A stretch of DNA of 64,000 bases from Nilaparvata lugens (GCF_014356525.2 NC_052511.1:28624639-28688638); one strand, 5' to 3'; counted from the stretch's first letter, positions 34,536-46,624 are shown. A program made the numbers and translations. Notes: generated from the letters alone by a model not told the origin.

Positions 34536-36798
34536 CTGCAAATATTAAGATTGCAATATTTTAAAACATATCGAAAGATTCATATTGTTTTTCTAATTCT
34601 CTCTTTGCTTACAAAAGGAATTGCATATATGCTACAAATGAATTACATTATGTTACTAAGTGGATTACATATGTACAGTGAATTGTAGATTAATAATTAC
34701 ATGAATCATCTCTTTTTCTTTTAAGTTTTTAAATTATTATGAATTCATTCTAGTTTTTCTGCTCTCTTAGTATTTCACTCTTAGTACTTCTTCTTTTCGG
34801 ATTGAAATTTTATTTTTTTCTAGTTTTTCATACATTCCATATGTTTCTTTTTTCTTTATTATATTTTTTCTATTTTCGACTGAATCTCAAGCCACTAATT
34901 ATAGCCGACTGATTACTCGTTGCCATCGCTCAAACTACTTAGTTTTGCTGGTAACGCCAATGATAATATTATAATCGATTTTTAAATGGAAAATATTTTA
35001 ATTTTAAGTTTTTGTAATGTATTGTATATGAAATTTTTTATATTTTTCACATTTGTAAAGTTTGTTTAATGATTTTGGCAATAAATATTTCTTTATATTC
35101 TTTCTTTTTTTAAAAATTCACAAATAAAAACTTGTATATCAGATTTTAGAAGGGGAAAACTCACAAATTTTGTAACATAACTTTTGTAACTTATTGTTTA
35201 TTGTTTTTGAAGGGACGGATTCAAGGATCCAAAGGTTCAAGGAACCCCACACGTCAACCAAAGCTTGTGTTCCCAAGTAGTATGTTAGTTAGGCAAACCA
35301 ATACCTGTGTCCTTTACAAGAACCAGGAGTTTTTCCCTATACTAACCCCATTCATCACCTGGTTGCTTGTCGCAATCCAGTGTGATATGCTTGGCAGTCT
35401 CTTCAGACTGATTAGTCCTCGTGACCTACGTGAGTTGCAATCCTGGCCTTCTTTGAAGGTCCTTCAGCTGAGGAAGGGGTGGCCAAGTTTCCTCTGGGGC
35501 GCCCGGCCACCCCTGACTCAGACTCTTGACCCACATTTGTGCCTGGAGTTTCACCCATCTCTGGTCTCTTGGGTTTCTTCTTTTCACCCCTCCGAAACTC
35601 TGCAGGGTCAAAAGCCTCACCTCTCCCAAGAAGTTTTGCCTGAATGGCCGCCCTTCTTTGAGCAGTGGTGAGTTTTGGCTTCTCCACCCACAAACTCGTG
35701 ACCTACGTGAGTTCCACTCCTGGCTTTTTTGTAGGTCCTTCCGCTGAAGGAGGGGTCTAGGGCACCTAGTCACCCTCGACTCAGCCTCTTGACCTACATT
35801 TGTGGCTGGAGTTTCACCCATCTCTTGTCTCTTGGGTTTTTATCTTTGCCCCTCCGAAACTGCCCTGATGGGGCAGATCGCGTGGATTTGAAGGCAAGGC
35901 AACTTCTGGAGTTGCCTTGGGGTCCCTTTAGTCGCCTCCTACATCAAGCAGGGATACTGTGGGTGAATTCTGGTTTTCAACACATTCTTGAGTGCGATGT
36001 TCGACTTGAAGCTCCCCCAACCTACAGGGGGCTTTGTAACTTGACTAGTCAGTTATTATCTACCTGGAGGGTTTAATAAATCTGTTACAGAATAAACAAC
36101 TACGCAAATGTATGTTGGGATTCTCCACTTGGACAAAATTGTGAATAGCGGATATTTCATTTTGAGCTGTGTATTGTAGTATTGATATAATTCACAAACA
36201 GTTATTCTCTAAAAATCATTTCCTAAAAAGAAAATTTACTTTTTAGAAAAGTTATGAAGAAAATACTATTGAAACAATAATTTAATTTCCCCTATTCATT
36301 TAAATTAATTGTGAATGAAGAAATGGAATTTTAGAGCTGCATAAATTGCGTTATGTCTCATTAAAATAAATCTATCACTCAAACTTGTGGCAATCACTTG
36401 AAATAACAATAAATTTGAATTATTGATACTTGTAAACATCACTACCGTTTACTTGCCAAGCATACTTGCATACTTGCCGCATACTTGTTGTGATGCCAAG
36501 TATAGTAGAAAATGATCTCAACTGTAGACAGCAGTAGAATAACGATTGTCAAATGTTATCATTTTTTTCGTTACAATATTAGTGAAAAATTGTAATTTCT
36601 AGAACAAATCTCTACAACTCTCCAAGAGTCTCAATGAGACTAATTGTTAATGAATAATTGTTACAGTACACACATTTTTGAAAATCTCAAGACAGAGCTA
36701 ACAGGAAAGGATTGTAGGTTTCAAAATTTTACAGACAAATAAGATTACTGAGCCTTCTAATTATATTGAGTAGTCGAGGTTGGCAAGGACTCTTTTAC
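34536..36798 (-). other. PLD3 intron, 2.3 kb
   Basis: GT-AG intron. 34536-35200 is AT-rich, with a possible LINE-like tail (AATAAATATTTC at 35081). A GC-rich mobile-element fragment is at 35205-36080. 36081-36798 shows nothing I recognise. Confidence 0.8.
35205..36080 (-). mobile_element. GC-rich retroelement fragment with tandem duplication
   Basis: Stands out by base composition. A unit of about 277 bp (35419-35694) is repeated in part at 35695-35870, each copy starting CTCGTGACCTACGTGAGTT. Minus-strand frames read a basic, Pro/Glu-rich protein (KLTTAQRRAAIQAKLLGRGE, then KKKPKRPEMGETPGTNVGQE), the style of LINE or other retroelement ORF1 proteins. The right end (35925-36075) looks like a 5' UTR with a GGAGGCGACTAAAGGGACCC motif. 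No reverse transcriptase is attached. Confidence 0.5.
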
Positions 36799-37009
36799 CT
36801 CATCGGATCCGGGATACTTGAGTTGCCGCCGCATACCCACGCTCTGCGGCACCACATCACTGTCACGCAACGTCCAATAGGAAGAGGCGATTTCGATGCT
36901 ACTGGTCGCCTCGGCGAGCATGCTCGACCACACCGCAAACGTCGACGGGAATCGAGTCGATCCGTTGCGATAGCTCATGCCCTGCGGGATCGATTCCACC
37001 AACGAGAAT
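36799..37009 (-). CDS. PLD3: PLD3 exon with VESIPQG motif
   Basis: 211 nt: one base completes Lys91, then residues 92-161. FSLVESIPQGMSY opens the lumenal domain as in PLD3, followed by FAVWSSMLAEATSSIEIASS and YWTLRD, the family's first beta strand and WTL block. N106 is in a sequon (NGS). This exon is clearly more GC-rich than its neighbours. Donor gtaaaa is weak at +4/+5; acceptor taatag. Confidence 0.95.
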
Positions 37010-37367
37010 CTATTAATCAAAAATATAAAATTAGATCACAGATTATTTAGATTTATAATGACATTTTCTAGCTAAAGTTGTCTATGGGATATGTATGTAG
37101 GTTCAAAGTGGTTTGATGTTTATCAAGCCTGATCAACAATGATACGGAAGTCAATTCTAAAAGGCAAGCTATCACTTTTTTAATGAATTTGGATATTAAT
37201 TGTAATGTTTGTGTGTCCAACATAGTTGATTGATTGATTACTTTATTTATGTAGAATACAATATAATTATACTGGCTTATACACTTATATACAATAGCTT
37301 ACAATACAGCAAAATTATAGATGAATTTACGTAGTATAGACTAAGAAAATAATTATTGAACTTTCTC

Positions 37368-38105
37368 TCTTTCTTGAAGGATAAGCCGTGGAATTGCCAA
37401 CCTTGCTTTGCTAATCAGCGATCATCGAGAATGTCGGACGACTCTACACCAGTCAAAAACAACAAACCTTCGAGCAACGACACTCTAACCCCAAATGAAC
37501 TGATTGAGAGGTTAATGAACGACTTCAGGAGGGACTGGGATAGTAAACAGGAAAAGCTCGACAGCTGTTTGGAGGAAATGAAGAGTATGATGAGCTTCGG
37601 AGAGCAAAAGCGGGTAGAGTTGAGCAATATTGTCTCAAAACAAAATGAAATCATCGACCGTCAACAATGCATCATCGACTCACTCAAGGCAGAACTTAAG
37701 CTCGCTCAGTGCCGTCTCCAGACTGCCGAGGAAAGAATAGACGAATTGGAGCAGTATTCGCGACGAAATACTATCGAAATCCACGGAATACCTGAAACGC
37801 AGAACGAGGATATAATGGTAGCAGTAGCGGAGGTGGGGAAAGCGATTGGCTTCGATATATCTTCGGACATGATAGACGCATGTCACCGTTTGAAGCAATT
37901 CAGGGATCGAACTGGAAATAAACCGACACCCTCCTCTATTGTGGTGAAATTCGTGATGCGTCGTGACGCTGATAGCATGATGGAGCAGAGAAAGAAACAT
38001 GGTATGATAAGGAGACACATGATTCGAGGGTTGGAGGGACAGGATCCTGTTTTTATCAACCGTAGTCTTACCGCGGAGAGAAAAAAGTTGCTTAAGCAAC
38101 ATTAG
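37368..38105 (+). pseudogene. CR1/L2-like LINE ORF1
   Basis: Opens in the middle of a Cys-rich finger (KPWNCQPCF, PHD-like), so the 5' end is missing. A long coiled coil follows (about residues 60-125), with ELEQYSRRNTIEIHGIPE leading into an RRM-like fold, as in ORF1 proteins of this clade. It ends KKLLKQH at 38103-38105. RNA binding is the family role. Confidence 0.75.
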
Positions 38106-38110
38106 TACTA

Positions 38111-40725
38111 GTTTTGATATAATTATCTTGACTGAGACATGGCTTGATAATTCATTTGGTTTTCATTATAATAATATTGATGGATATACTCCTATAAATC
38201 AGGGTAATAAGTTTACTAATTGTGTGTTTTTGTAAAAAATGAGATTGAGTTTAGTAGAATTGAAATAGAAATCAGCATGACAAACTTAATAGCTTTGAAT
38301 ATCCCGATTGATAATAAGCTTTATAAAATATTAGCACTTTACCGATCACCGTCGCTTGACATTAATGAATTCCTTATCAGCTTGGATTCCTATCTTCAAT
38401 CAGAGAAGGCAATACTTCCTTACATATAACACTTACTTCAAATACTGATCACAACTCTCCCAATAGCAACTCTTTAAAGAAAATCGACTATCAGACGCTA
38501 ATAAATTATTTATGTAATGAAGATTGGGACTGTGTAAGAATTACTGATTCAAATAACATTGATGGAATGGTGGACACATTTATCGAAAAACTAACTTCCT
38601 ATATAGATAGGCACACTGAAACAATTAATTTACCACATAGGAAAAGACCTCTTAAAAAGTGGATTACTCCTAGCATGGTCAGTGCCATGAGAAAAAGAGA
38701 CAAAATGTCCAAAAAACTGAAAAATCAACCTTTCAATGCAACTCTAAAGGAACAATATAAGGAATACAGGAATACATTAAATAATATTATCAAAACCACT
38801 AAAATTGAATACTTTAGAAATAAATTTCACCTGTCCCGAGGTAACACAAAAAAAACATGGGATAATATTAGAGAGATACTTGAAATAAGGAAGAAATTCA
38901 TTGAACCAAGTATAGATCCAGAAATATTTAATCAATATTTTGTTGATATGGGTAAAAATTACGTTAATGTCCTGAATGAGAATATAATAAATAAAAACCC
39001 TCCGAAACCTCTATCTCCTCCCCCTGTTAATAGTTTTTTTGTTCATCCCACAAATGCATCTGAAATTGCTAATACTATAAAACCTTAAAAAGCGAAGGAT
39101 CTCCGGGCATAGATGGGTTTATTGGTCTCTGTCTTAAAAGAATATCTGCTTTTATAGTAAAACCACTTGAAATAATAATAAATACTACTTGCTTTTGTAC
39201 TGGATATTTTCCTAAGCGCTTTAAAACTGCTAAAATTACATTAATTCACAAGGCAGGGGACAAATCAAATCCAGCTAATTATAGGCCCATTTGTCTTCTT
39301 AGTAATTTTGCTAAAATAATGGAAAAGATACTAAAAACGAGATTGACAAGTTTTCTAAATAAAAATAACTTTATTGGTGCTAATCAGTTTGGTTTCCAGG
39401 CAGGAAGGTCAACCAAGGATGCGGCTGTGTTATTAACAGATCTAGTCAACAACAATGTCAATAATGGTGTAAAGACCTTGGCAATATTTCTTGACTTGGC
39501 TAAGGCATTCGATACCATACCTCATGAAACTTTGATTAATAAGCTGGATGGATGTGGTATACGTGGTTTGCCTGAAAAATTGATTACTAACTACCTGGAG
39601 GATAGAACACAAACCATGACCATTAATAATAAAACCGATACACGGGACTTGACTAAGTTTGGTTTACCTCAAGGAACAGTCCTTTCTCCCTTATTGTTTC
39701 TGATATAATTAAATGATCTTTTAAAATTGAATATGCCAAATTCCACAAAAATATCATTTGCTGATGATACCGCATTGATTTTCACAGGTTAGTCATGAAG
39801 GGAAGTTTATAATAATGCGAATAGAGGCTTGGCATTGGCTAAGGAATGGTTTGATGAGCATACGCTCACTTTAAACCTGAATAAAACAAAATACATTGAT
39901 TTTTCTCCAACAAGGACGGGTGAGCCACCATCTGTACTAAACATAAAGATGCATATCCATACAGTAGACTCCGTTACATGCACTGATATATGACAAGCAA
40001 TAGAAAAAGTAGAATCTATAAAATACTTGGGGGATATTAGTTGATAACCACTTGAAATGGAATTTTTACTTAAACTACCTAGTATCAAAATTGAAATACC
40101 TGCCATTTGTATTTCATAAGATAAATTCAACAAATGTCATGAACATCATAAGAACAATCTATCATGCTTATGCACATTCTCTATTCCAGTATGGTATAGA
40201 AATTTGGGGATGCACTTTTGACACTCACTTCAATAGGATATTTGTTTTGCAAAAGCATATAATCAGGGCAGCCCTTGGAAGACCTAGATTGTATCCCAGC
40301 AGGAATTTGTTTATTCAGTTTGGAGTACCAACAATAAGGCAAGTCTTTGTCAAGAGCATAATTCTCCATATCAATAAAAAATAGAAAAAGCCTTACGTTT
40401 AATGCCAACCCACACAATTTACGCCCAACAGTGAACAACTTATATAATAGATCATTTTTTAGATTGACAGTCAATAAACATCAGCTTCAGTATTTCATGG
40501 AATTCTTTGCAAATAAAATCCAAAATCATTTTATTACCAGTCCTTTCTCAAAAAAAAAAAAAACTGAAAAATGAAACTGATAAATGGGTGAGAGCAAACA
40601 TCTATTTCAATATTACTTGATTGCTTTTTTGTTGTCAATGTTCTTTCTATTCTTTATATTATCTAATTCTCTATTATATTGTCTTCATTCTATTTTTGTT
40701 AATTTTGTTTAATAAAAACTTAACT
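38111..40725 (+). pseudogene. CR1/L2-like LINE ORF2 (endonuclease and reverse transcriptase), broken
   Basis: Starts abruptly in the endonuclease (IIILTETWLDNSF) directly after the ORF1 stop, so the joint is a deletion. The endonuclease is also cut after about 38430. The linker (38567-39088), RT blocks ANYRPICLLSNFAKIMEKIL, AGRSTKDAA, AIFLDLAKAFDTIPHETL, GLPQGTVLSPLLF and FADDTALIFTG (near 39765) are recognisable. The thumb (FQYGIEIWGC, 40190) follows. Several stops. A tail with AATAAAAACTT lies near 40710-40725. Confidence 0.8.
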
Positions 40726-41200
40726 TTATCAACTTGTACTCTTTTGTTCTTGTACATGTTCTGACGTTATTTTTGTGAATAACGAATTGCCTAGCTTGGC
40801 TGCAGTCGGTAAAGCATGAGTGCAAAAATACATAAGTCTGGTTGTGGTTTTTAGAATACAACTTAGATAAAGTTCTTATAAGTTTGCTCAGGAGCTCCCG
40901 TAGCTTACTGCTCTTGGACAATTTATATAAATCTTTGGAATGTATTATTTCCAGAGATTTAATTATCAATGCAATATATTGCTGAGTAAACCAGCTTATT
41001 CTATTAATAATAAAATCGGATGGTAACTTTCTTGATAATTCAATATTGATAATTCGATAAATGAATATGAGATTGGTCATGCATGGAATTGGTGAATCAA
41101 ATAAAGGATACACCATAAAAAATTTGATACATATATTGTACAAGTAAATATCAAAAAACCAAATAAATATGGGAACATATAGAGCAACAAGCACACACAA
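40709..41200 (-). CDS. Unassigned membrane-protein-like ORF, possible chemoreceptor fragment
   Basis: About 163 residues on the same strand as PLD3. The first 50 are strongly hydrophobic (CVLVALYVPIFIWFFDIYLY). Then comes NLIFIYRIINIELSRKLPSD and a helical, basic stretch with LRELLSKLIRTLSKLYSKN. The pattern recalls the TM4-loop-TM5 region of insect gustatory receptors, but no diagnostic TYhhhhhQF motif is present. An in-frame TGA lies just upstream (near 41221-41229), there is no ATG at the start, and the C-terminal codons overlap a LINE tail. It could be a pseudogene scrap or chance. Confidence 0.25.
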   Translation of the reverse strand: MCVLVALYVPIFIWFFDIYLYNICIKFFMVYPLFDSPIPCMTNLIFIYRIINIELSRKLPSDFIINRISWFTQQYIALIIKSLEIIHSKDLYKLSKSSKLRELLSKLIRTLSKLYSKNHNQTYVFLHSCFTDCSQARQFVIHKNNVRTCTRTKEYKLIKLSFY

Positions 41201-43121
41201 TAAATATAGGAAACAAATATATCAAAAATAAAATATCACAGATTGGCTCACTACTTTTTAGCTCTTTAGCACGAAACGTTACCATGTGCTTTAATTCATT
41301 AATAATATGCATTTATTTTCATGCAGCTTAGGTATCGACTTGCTGCTGCTTGTCGATTTAAAACATCTCACTGTATATCTTCTTTCCAAAAATCATAAAA
41401 ATAATCAATTGATAAATCATAACTTATAAATATATAAATATCTATAGATCTCAGTATATTTCTCAATATGATGTATATATCTCAGGGCTTATGGTTCGGC
41501 CTCTGATGGAAGTAGATAAATCAATTTATCCAGTGAACAAGAGCTACATTATATCTTTACAAATTGTTAAATAAGATCAATGATTGAGTGAGCATATGTA
41601 TATTATAAGATTAAAATTGAATATTCCTTTAATCTGTGCACCGTTGGATATGTAAATTTGATACAACTCTTATCTAATAAAATATATTTCTTGTACCTTC
41701 TTAAGACTTGCACAAGTTTTATAATAATTTTTAATATTTATAACCTTTCCGATGAGCTAGCTTTTTATATTTGTTTCACTCGAAGCACTGAGGGCACCCT
41801 AACTTTATATATTTCGATAATCTATCACTCACGTGCTGAATTTTTAAAAGATGTTGGCGGCGATCCAAATTTCCTGGTCATCCTGGATTTTTGTTGGCCG
41901 AAATCGTCTTCTCCAAGGGAATAAATAAATGTTTAAATGACTTTTGCTTTAATGCAGCATCACTAAGTCTTATGAAAAATTAATCAATGAATTTAAACTT
42001 CAAGTAGGTCTTTCAAAAGTACAATTTAATAAAGGGTCTTGTGCTCTACAAATTTTAGTGTTGTTCCATAGTGGCGTCTGGCAGGCAAGTGGGCAGGTTC
42101 TACTCTTATTTCTACAATTTCATTTCCGACTTACAAATTTACATATATTTAAGTAATTCACTACTACGCCATTAAAAGGATCAAATAGTCCGTGCCAATC
42201 TGCTAAATTATTACCTATATCTTAGGTATAATATTTTATACTTTCTCGGACCATATCCGATACATAAACTGAGTAGTGATAATTTATAAATTCTTATCAT
42301 TTATAGAAATATTTATATATACATTTGAATCGGCTCTCTATTGCCGCCCATCGATTACTGCAATTTGATTGGTTCATGCAAATTCATTAATGTATCCATG
42401 TGCCTAGGAATATCCTCCTTCCTTAATATTCTAATTTATTTTTATTTGGTGGTTTATGTATATTCATTACAGATAAAAGATTTTTTAGAATTTATAAGTT
42501 GTTTCTCCCTCTACAACAATTAGCCATTTGCTTTCCAAAGTCCTCTAGTTGAATACCATTTGTTTACAATAAATTTTTGCCAAGGTGTCTGGCTAGATTT
42601 CACATTATGCGACTTGATCGATTATTAGGTCGCTGATCAGTAGGTATTTTAAGCCTAACCTCAAATTTTCCAATACTTTATATAATATAATAAGTAGAAA
42701 ATAAAATTCTTTTCTATTCGGCTGTTCTAATTTTAGCCATGGTACCCGTTATTATCTAATCGTTCAATTGTTGTTATCGCATTTGGCGATAATAGAATAG
42801 CTGTTTTACTTCAGACCTATAAAATTCTTCCAAATAGGGATTTTGCTTGCCTATCAAATTTCAATATGTTACAATGTACACAATATTATATAATTACTTT
42901 AATTGAACTCACTACTGGCGCTCAAGTGTTACTTTTGCCAGTAGAGCCAAAATTTTATTATTATTATTATTATTAATAGTTCCCTAATTTTTATTCACCA
43001 TAGCGGGGGGCTACTTTGTGTCTGCTGGGGTGACTTTGTATGCAGGACAATTTTTCTTGTTTTAAATGCTACCGCCATAATTCTTTATACTATCGGTCTA
43101 CCAGCCTACCAAAGCTAATCT

Positions 43122-43334
43122 ATATTCATAGCCACCTCTAATACAAGGCCCCAGCCTACGATATTGCAACGTCGCAGTGTAGGCGAATGTAGAATCTAAT
43201 ACATGATTGGTGAAAAAGATCAGCTGGTATTTTTTAAAATCTTTTTCACCAATCATGTATTAGATTCTAGGCCTATGCTGCGACGTTGCAATATCGTAGG
43301 CCGTGGCCTTGTATTAGAGGTGGCTATGATATAT
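43122..43334. repeat. Palindromic MITE, 213 bp
   Basis: Arms of about 95 bp (ATATTCATAGCCACCTCTAA and inverse) surround a centre with GATCAGCTGG. A short relative of its end (AGCCACCTCTA) recurs near 44970. Confidence 0.8.
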
Positions 43335-43419
43335 TCCAAACCAGAAATAGAGTAAACCAGCTAACATATTTTTGATCCAGGAGGCTCTCATAAAAAAGTT
43401 GGTTTGAGGTTAATTTTGA

Positions 43420-43545
43420 AAACTTTTTGAATAATTTAATTTCTACTTTTTCATTCCCATTCAACTTAGTAAGTTCAACACACTGGTTTCTACCTATGAA
43501 ATATGATTCAAAACATTCTAGTTCCATCCCACTTCTACCCACAGT
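43420..43545 (-). mobile_element. LINE fragment (reverse transcriptase), inverted copy
   Basis: Minus-strand reading MELECFESYFIGRNQCVELT matches almost exactly the plus-strand piece at 44150-44240. It is the segment between RT blocks 4 and 5. Confidence 0.65.
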
Positions 43546-44109
43546 TTCTAATAATGTTTTATTTATTATATATTTATAATAATGTTATATGGAATATAAA
43601 TTAGCCTATAGGTATTCAACCCAAAAGTTTTCCTCAATAATTCTAAAAAAGTTTGATATCTGTTTTATTGTTCATGAAACTTCTTCCTATTATCCTCATT
43701 TTCTTCATCACACTTATTTCTGATATCCACTAATAAACTACTCTAGTTAGGCTTATACTTGATAGGTAACACTCTTTTTTTCGTTATAACCCATCACATA
43801 AAATTTATTATATTCCAAAGTACAATATGATTTACAACATTTTCATTTCTAAATAAATCTTTAGTTGAATAAATTGAATTAACATTTTGGTGGAGAATTA
43901 GTGGGAAGGATATTATTTTGAATATTCTTTCCGAAAAATGGACATTGATATGTCCAAAACTCCGCCAATTTATGTAGATGCATAACAATATTATCTATAG
44001 TTATTCAAAATTGCTTTTTTCATATCATATACAGTTGAATTTATTGAATTGAATTTATTTTTATTTGCCAAAAACAACATACAAAAAAGCTTTACAAAAA
44101 ATAAATATA

Positions 44110-45330
44110 CGCTCCTGCACTTAACTAAAATGGTATGTATTTTGGGATGGAACTAGAATGTTTTGAATCAATTTTTAGAGGTAGAAACCAGTGTGTTGAA
44201 CTTACTAAGTTGAATGGGAATGAAAAAGTAGAAATTAAATCCAAACAATATAAGGTCCTGGCTGGCGTACCTCAAAGTTCTATTTTAGGTGTCTTACTAT
44301 TTCAGTTGTATGTGATCAATTACCAAAAGAGTTAGAATATTATCAAGCTTTGCTGTTTGCTGATGACACTTCGCTTATCTTCAACAATTCTATATTAGAT
44401 GATTAATGCTTTCACCGGAGTCCTGACAATTTACAATTAATAGTAAAAATGTCAATTTCTGCAATTCAAAAGCAAATACAATTCAATAGAGGATAGAACA
44501 ATAAACGTGTTTGTAGAGGAAAATGTATTGGACCAAGAAGAGATAGTAGCGTTTTTCGGAGTTGTATTGGACAGGAAATTAACATGACATCCTTGCATTA
44601 AGAAGATATGTAATAAAATTTCATCCAAGATATTCATTGTATTGCGATAAATACATTGTATTGCGACAGCTTGCTGGGGTAAATGATAAAAAAATACTGT
44701 TGACTGTTTATCATGGTCTTATACTATCACATATTAGGTATGCTATTTTAGTATGGGGTAATTCATCTAAACTAAATTTATACAGAGTGTTTAAGTTTCG
44801 AGAGAAGGGACTCTGGTGTATAGAGGAAGTGGATAGAAACCACATTCTTGTAGGCCTTTATTTAAAAAACTTGAATTTTTACCATCTTTGTATATATAAG
44901 TTATAATGTACCTTCATGGAAACGAGTGGTGTGAACCAAAATTTTAAATATACATGAGTATAATCACAGCCACCTCTACTACTGAAAAATTAGAGGAGGC
45001 TATGGTAAAATACACGAAACAGAGCAGATTATCATATGACTCACAATAGTCGGTTATTTGAACAAAAACCAAATTATATTGGAAGGGAAATTATAAACCG
45101 GTTACCACAACTCCTTAAAAGTAACGATGTTTTTTGAAGATCTTCAAAAAACATTTGAAAAAATACTTAGTTGATAGAGTATTTTATAGTGTAAAAGAAT
45201 TCCTTTCAAACCAAGACTAGGTTTGATTTACTTAATGTTGAATTATGTAACTTAGTGTTAATTATGTAAAATAATTGACCTGACTTCTCTTACTGGAGTC
45301 CTCAGGATGTAATCTTAAGAAAAATGCTAT
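44110..45330 (+). mobile_element. 5'-truncated LINE fragment
   Basis: Plus-strand frames: FESIFRGRNQCVELTKLNG, VLAGVPQSSILGVLLFQ (44260-44320), LLFADDTSLIF catalytic box (44350-44385), then the thumb LSHIRYAILVWGNSSKLN (44720-44790). Several frameshifts. The C-terminal region fades near 45200-45330. Confidence 0.75.
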
Positions 45331-45504
45331 CATAAAATGTGTAGCAAGTTTGAAAAATTAACATGAAAAAATAACAAGGGCTGTTTGGAAGATATTTCTT
45401 GTATCAATTTCACCTTGAGAATTCACACGCGTAAAGCTGTAGGTCCACTCATCTCTCATCATCCGACTCATTACCTTTGCACAAGCCTGGAGCTCATATG
45501 AGCA

Positions 45505-46000
45505 ACACCCTCAAAAAAAAAGTCTGGTTGCCTGTAAAGTCGGTATACGGGCGAAAGTTTTACGTGACAACGACTTAGAGTGGTAAAATAATATTAATGT
45601 TAATATTCATTCGTATAGTAGGAAGAAGGATGAAGTAATAATAACAATTTAAAACATTTATTTATACAAAGAATTATATTTAAAACATCTATTTATACAA
45701 AGAATCTCGCACTGAATTTCATATTCGTGGCGCAAGTAGTGGCACAGTCGCAAGAGATTGCTTGCGGCGCCTGCGCAGGTTGACAGCTCCGTTTCACTCT
45801 CTCTCCAGGTGAATGCTTCGGGTCGCTGCTGGTTTCTCGCCACTGCTCCTATTCGTGCTCTTTCCAGACGACCGTGAACCGAAACGAACGCTCTCACTCG
45901 CTCTCATTGTGAGCGCATAACGTGGGAACGTAACGCAGTTTCTTGAAGTGTCACCCAGCAAACCAATTTATAAGACGTTGTCACGTCAAAAAAAAACAAT
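45505..46000. other. GC-richer block, probable mobile-element fragment
   Basis: TTTTACGTGACAACGACTTA (about 45560) is matched inverted by TAAGACGTTGTCACGTCAAA (about 45970), suggesting terminal repeats of an element of about 420-490 bp. The middle is GC-rich, with GCGGCGCCTGCGCAGG. No convincing protein; the minus-strand frame 45658-45897 has no family features. Confidence 0.45.
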
Positions 46001-46204
46001 ACTCTCTACTTCATGGAATGGACTCTTGATACTATGAATAATTTATAAATCTGGATATATAATATCTGAAGAAGAATTCTTAATGTAAGTCCGATAATAA
46101 TTCTTATGTGATATTACATTGTCAATCTTAATCATTGCAATTTCATTAAGAAATTCGATAGATTGTTGACGATGATATCGGCATTGAAAATATCAATGTA
46201 TAAA

Positions 46205-46300
46205 AACTTACTCAATACTGTTGCCATGATTAATGATAAATTAACTTACTTGCAATACTACTAACATGATTAATGATAAAATAAACTTACTTGCAATACT
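46205..46300 (-). promoter_or_regulatory. Triplicated 5' splice donor region of PLD3
   Basis: A unit of about 38 bp containing the exon end and donor (AGTATTGCAAGTAAGTT on the minus strand) is present at the exon edge. It recurs in the intron at about 46224-46259 with an unchanged donor, and again, degenerate, at about 46205-46223. Use of the second donor would add a few codons and then a stop, because the frame runs into TAA right after the first donor. Effect on splicing is inference. Confidence 0.7.
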
Positions 46301-46458
46301 GCTGACACGACAGGATATCGGCCAAGTTGTGTTGCACTGGCTTTGATTCTAATCTTTCGGCATTGTCCATGAGGGGAAGCAGAACTACCAGAACTATCAA
46401 AATGAGAATTATTGTAATTGGCACACATGATGGCTTGAACCATCCTCTTTGACCCCAT
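46291..46458 (-). CDS. PLD3: PLD3 exon with membrane anchor
   Basis: 168 nt: one base completes Glu35, then residues 36-90, then two bases of Lys91. WGQRGWFKPSCVP precedes the hydrophobic run ITIILILIVLVVLLPL (about 47-65), the single signal-anchor of a type II protein. The lumenal stem ends SCQQYC, matching the Cys-rich stretch before VESIP in PLD3. The ATG at the exon start is not the start codon: it is in the wrong phase. Acceptor tttcag, donor gtaagt. Confidence 0.95.
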
Positions 46459-46622
46459 CTGAAAGAATGAGAATAACAAATAAAGAGCATTAACTCTCTA
46501 CGAAGATACGACCATAAAAAATATTAAATGACTGAACAAATTACATACAAATTAGTATGAACATTGGAAACGAGTAATTTTGACTGAACAATGGACGGAA
46601 TTTATAAACAATATCAAGATAT

Positions 46623-46624
<2 letters not shown>

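Larger units (their letters stand above)
37010..46290 (-). other. PLD3 intron, 9.3 kb
   Basis: GT-AG intron containing a CR1/L2-like LINE (37368-40725), an unassigned minus-strand ORF (40709-41200), a palindrome (43122-43334), LINE fragments (43420-45330), a GC-rich block (45505-46000) and a triplicated donor region at its start (46205-46300). 41201-43100 is AT-rich without features, apart from an ATT run at 42955-42975. 37220-37350 looks like another LINE tail on the minus strand. Confidence 0.8.

Noticed and set aside
35201..35671. Plus-strand 156-residue ORF
   Set aside because: Low-complexity Pro/Leu/Ser composition; the opposite strand gives the retroelement-like basic protein.
36757..37050. 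Plus-strand ORF over the PLD3 VESIPQG exon
   Set aside because: Shadow of the minus-strand exon, which has family motifs and splice sites.
45658..45897. Minus-strand ORF in the GC-rich block as a gene or promoter-linked exon
   Set aside because: The block has inverted ends suggestive of a mobile element and the protein shows no domain.
46270..46479. Frame starting MGSKRMVQ with ATG at the first base of the PLD3 anchor exon, as a start codon
   Set aside because: The phase of both neighbouring exons requires the A to complete a Glu codon; only that frame gives a membrane segment and joins to VESIPQG.
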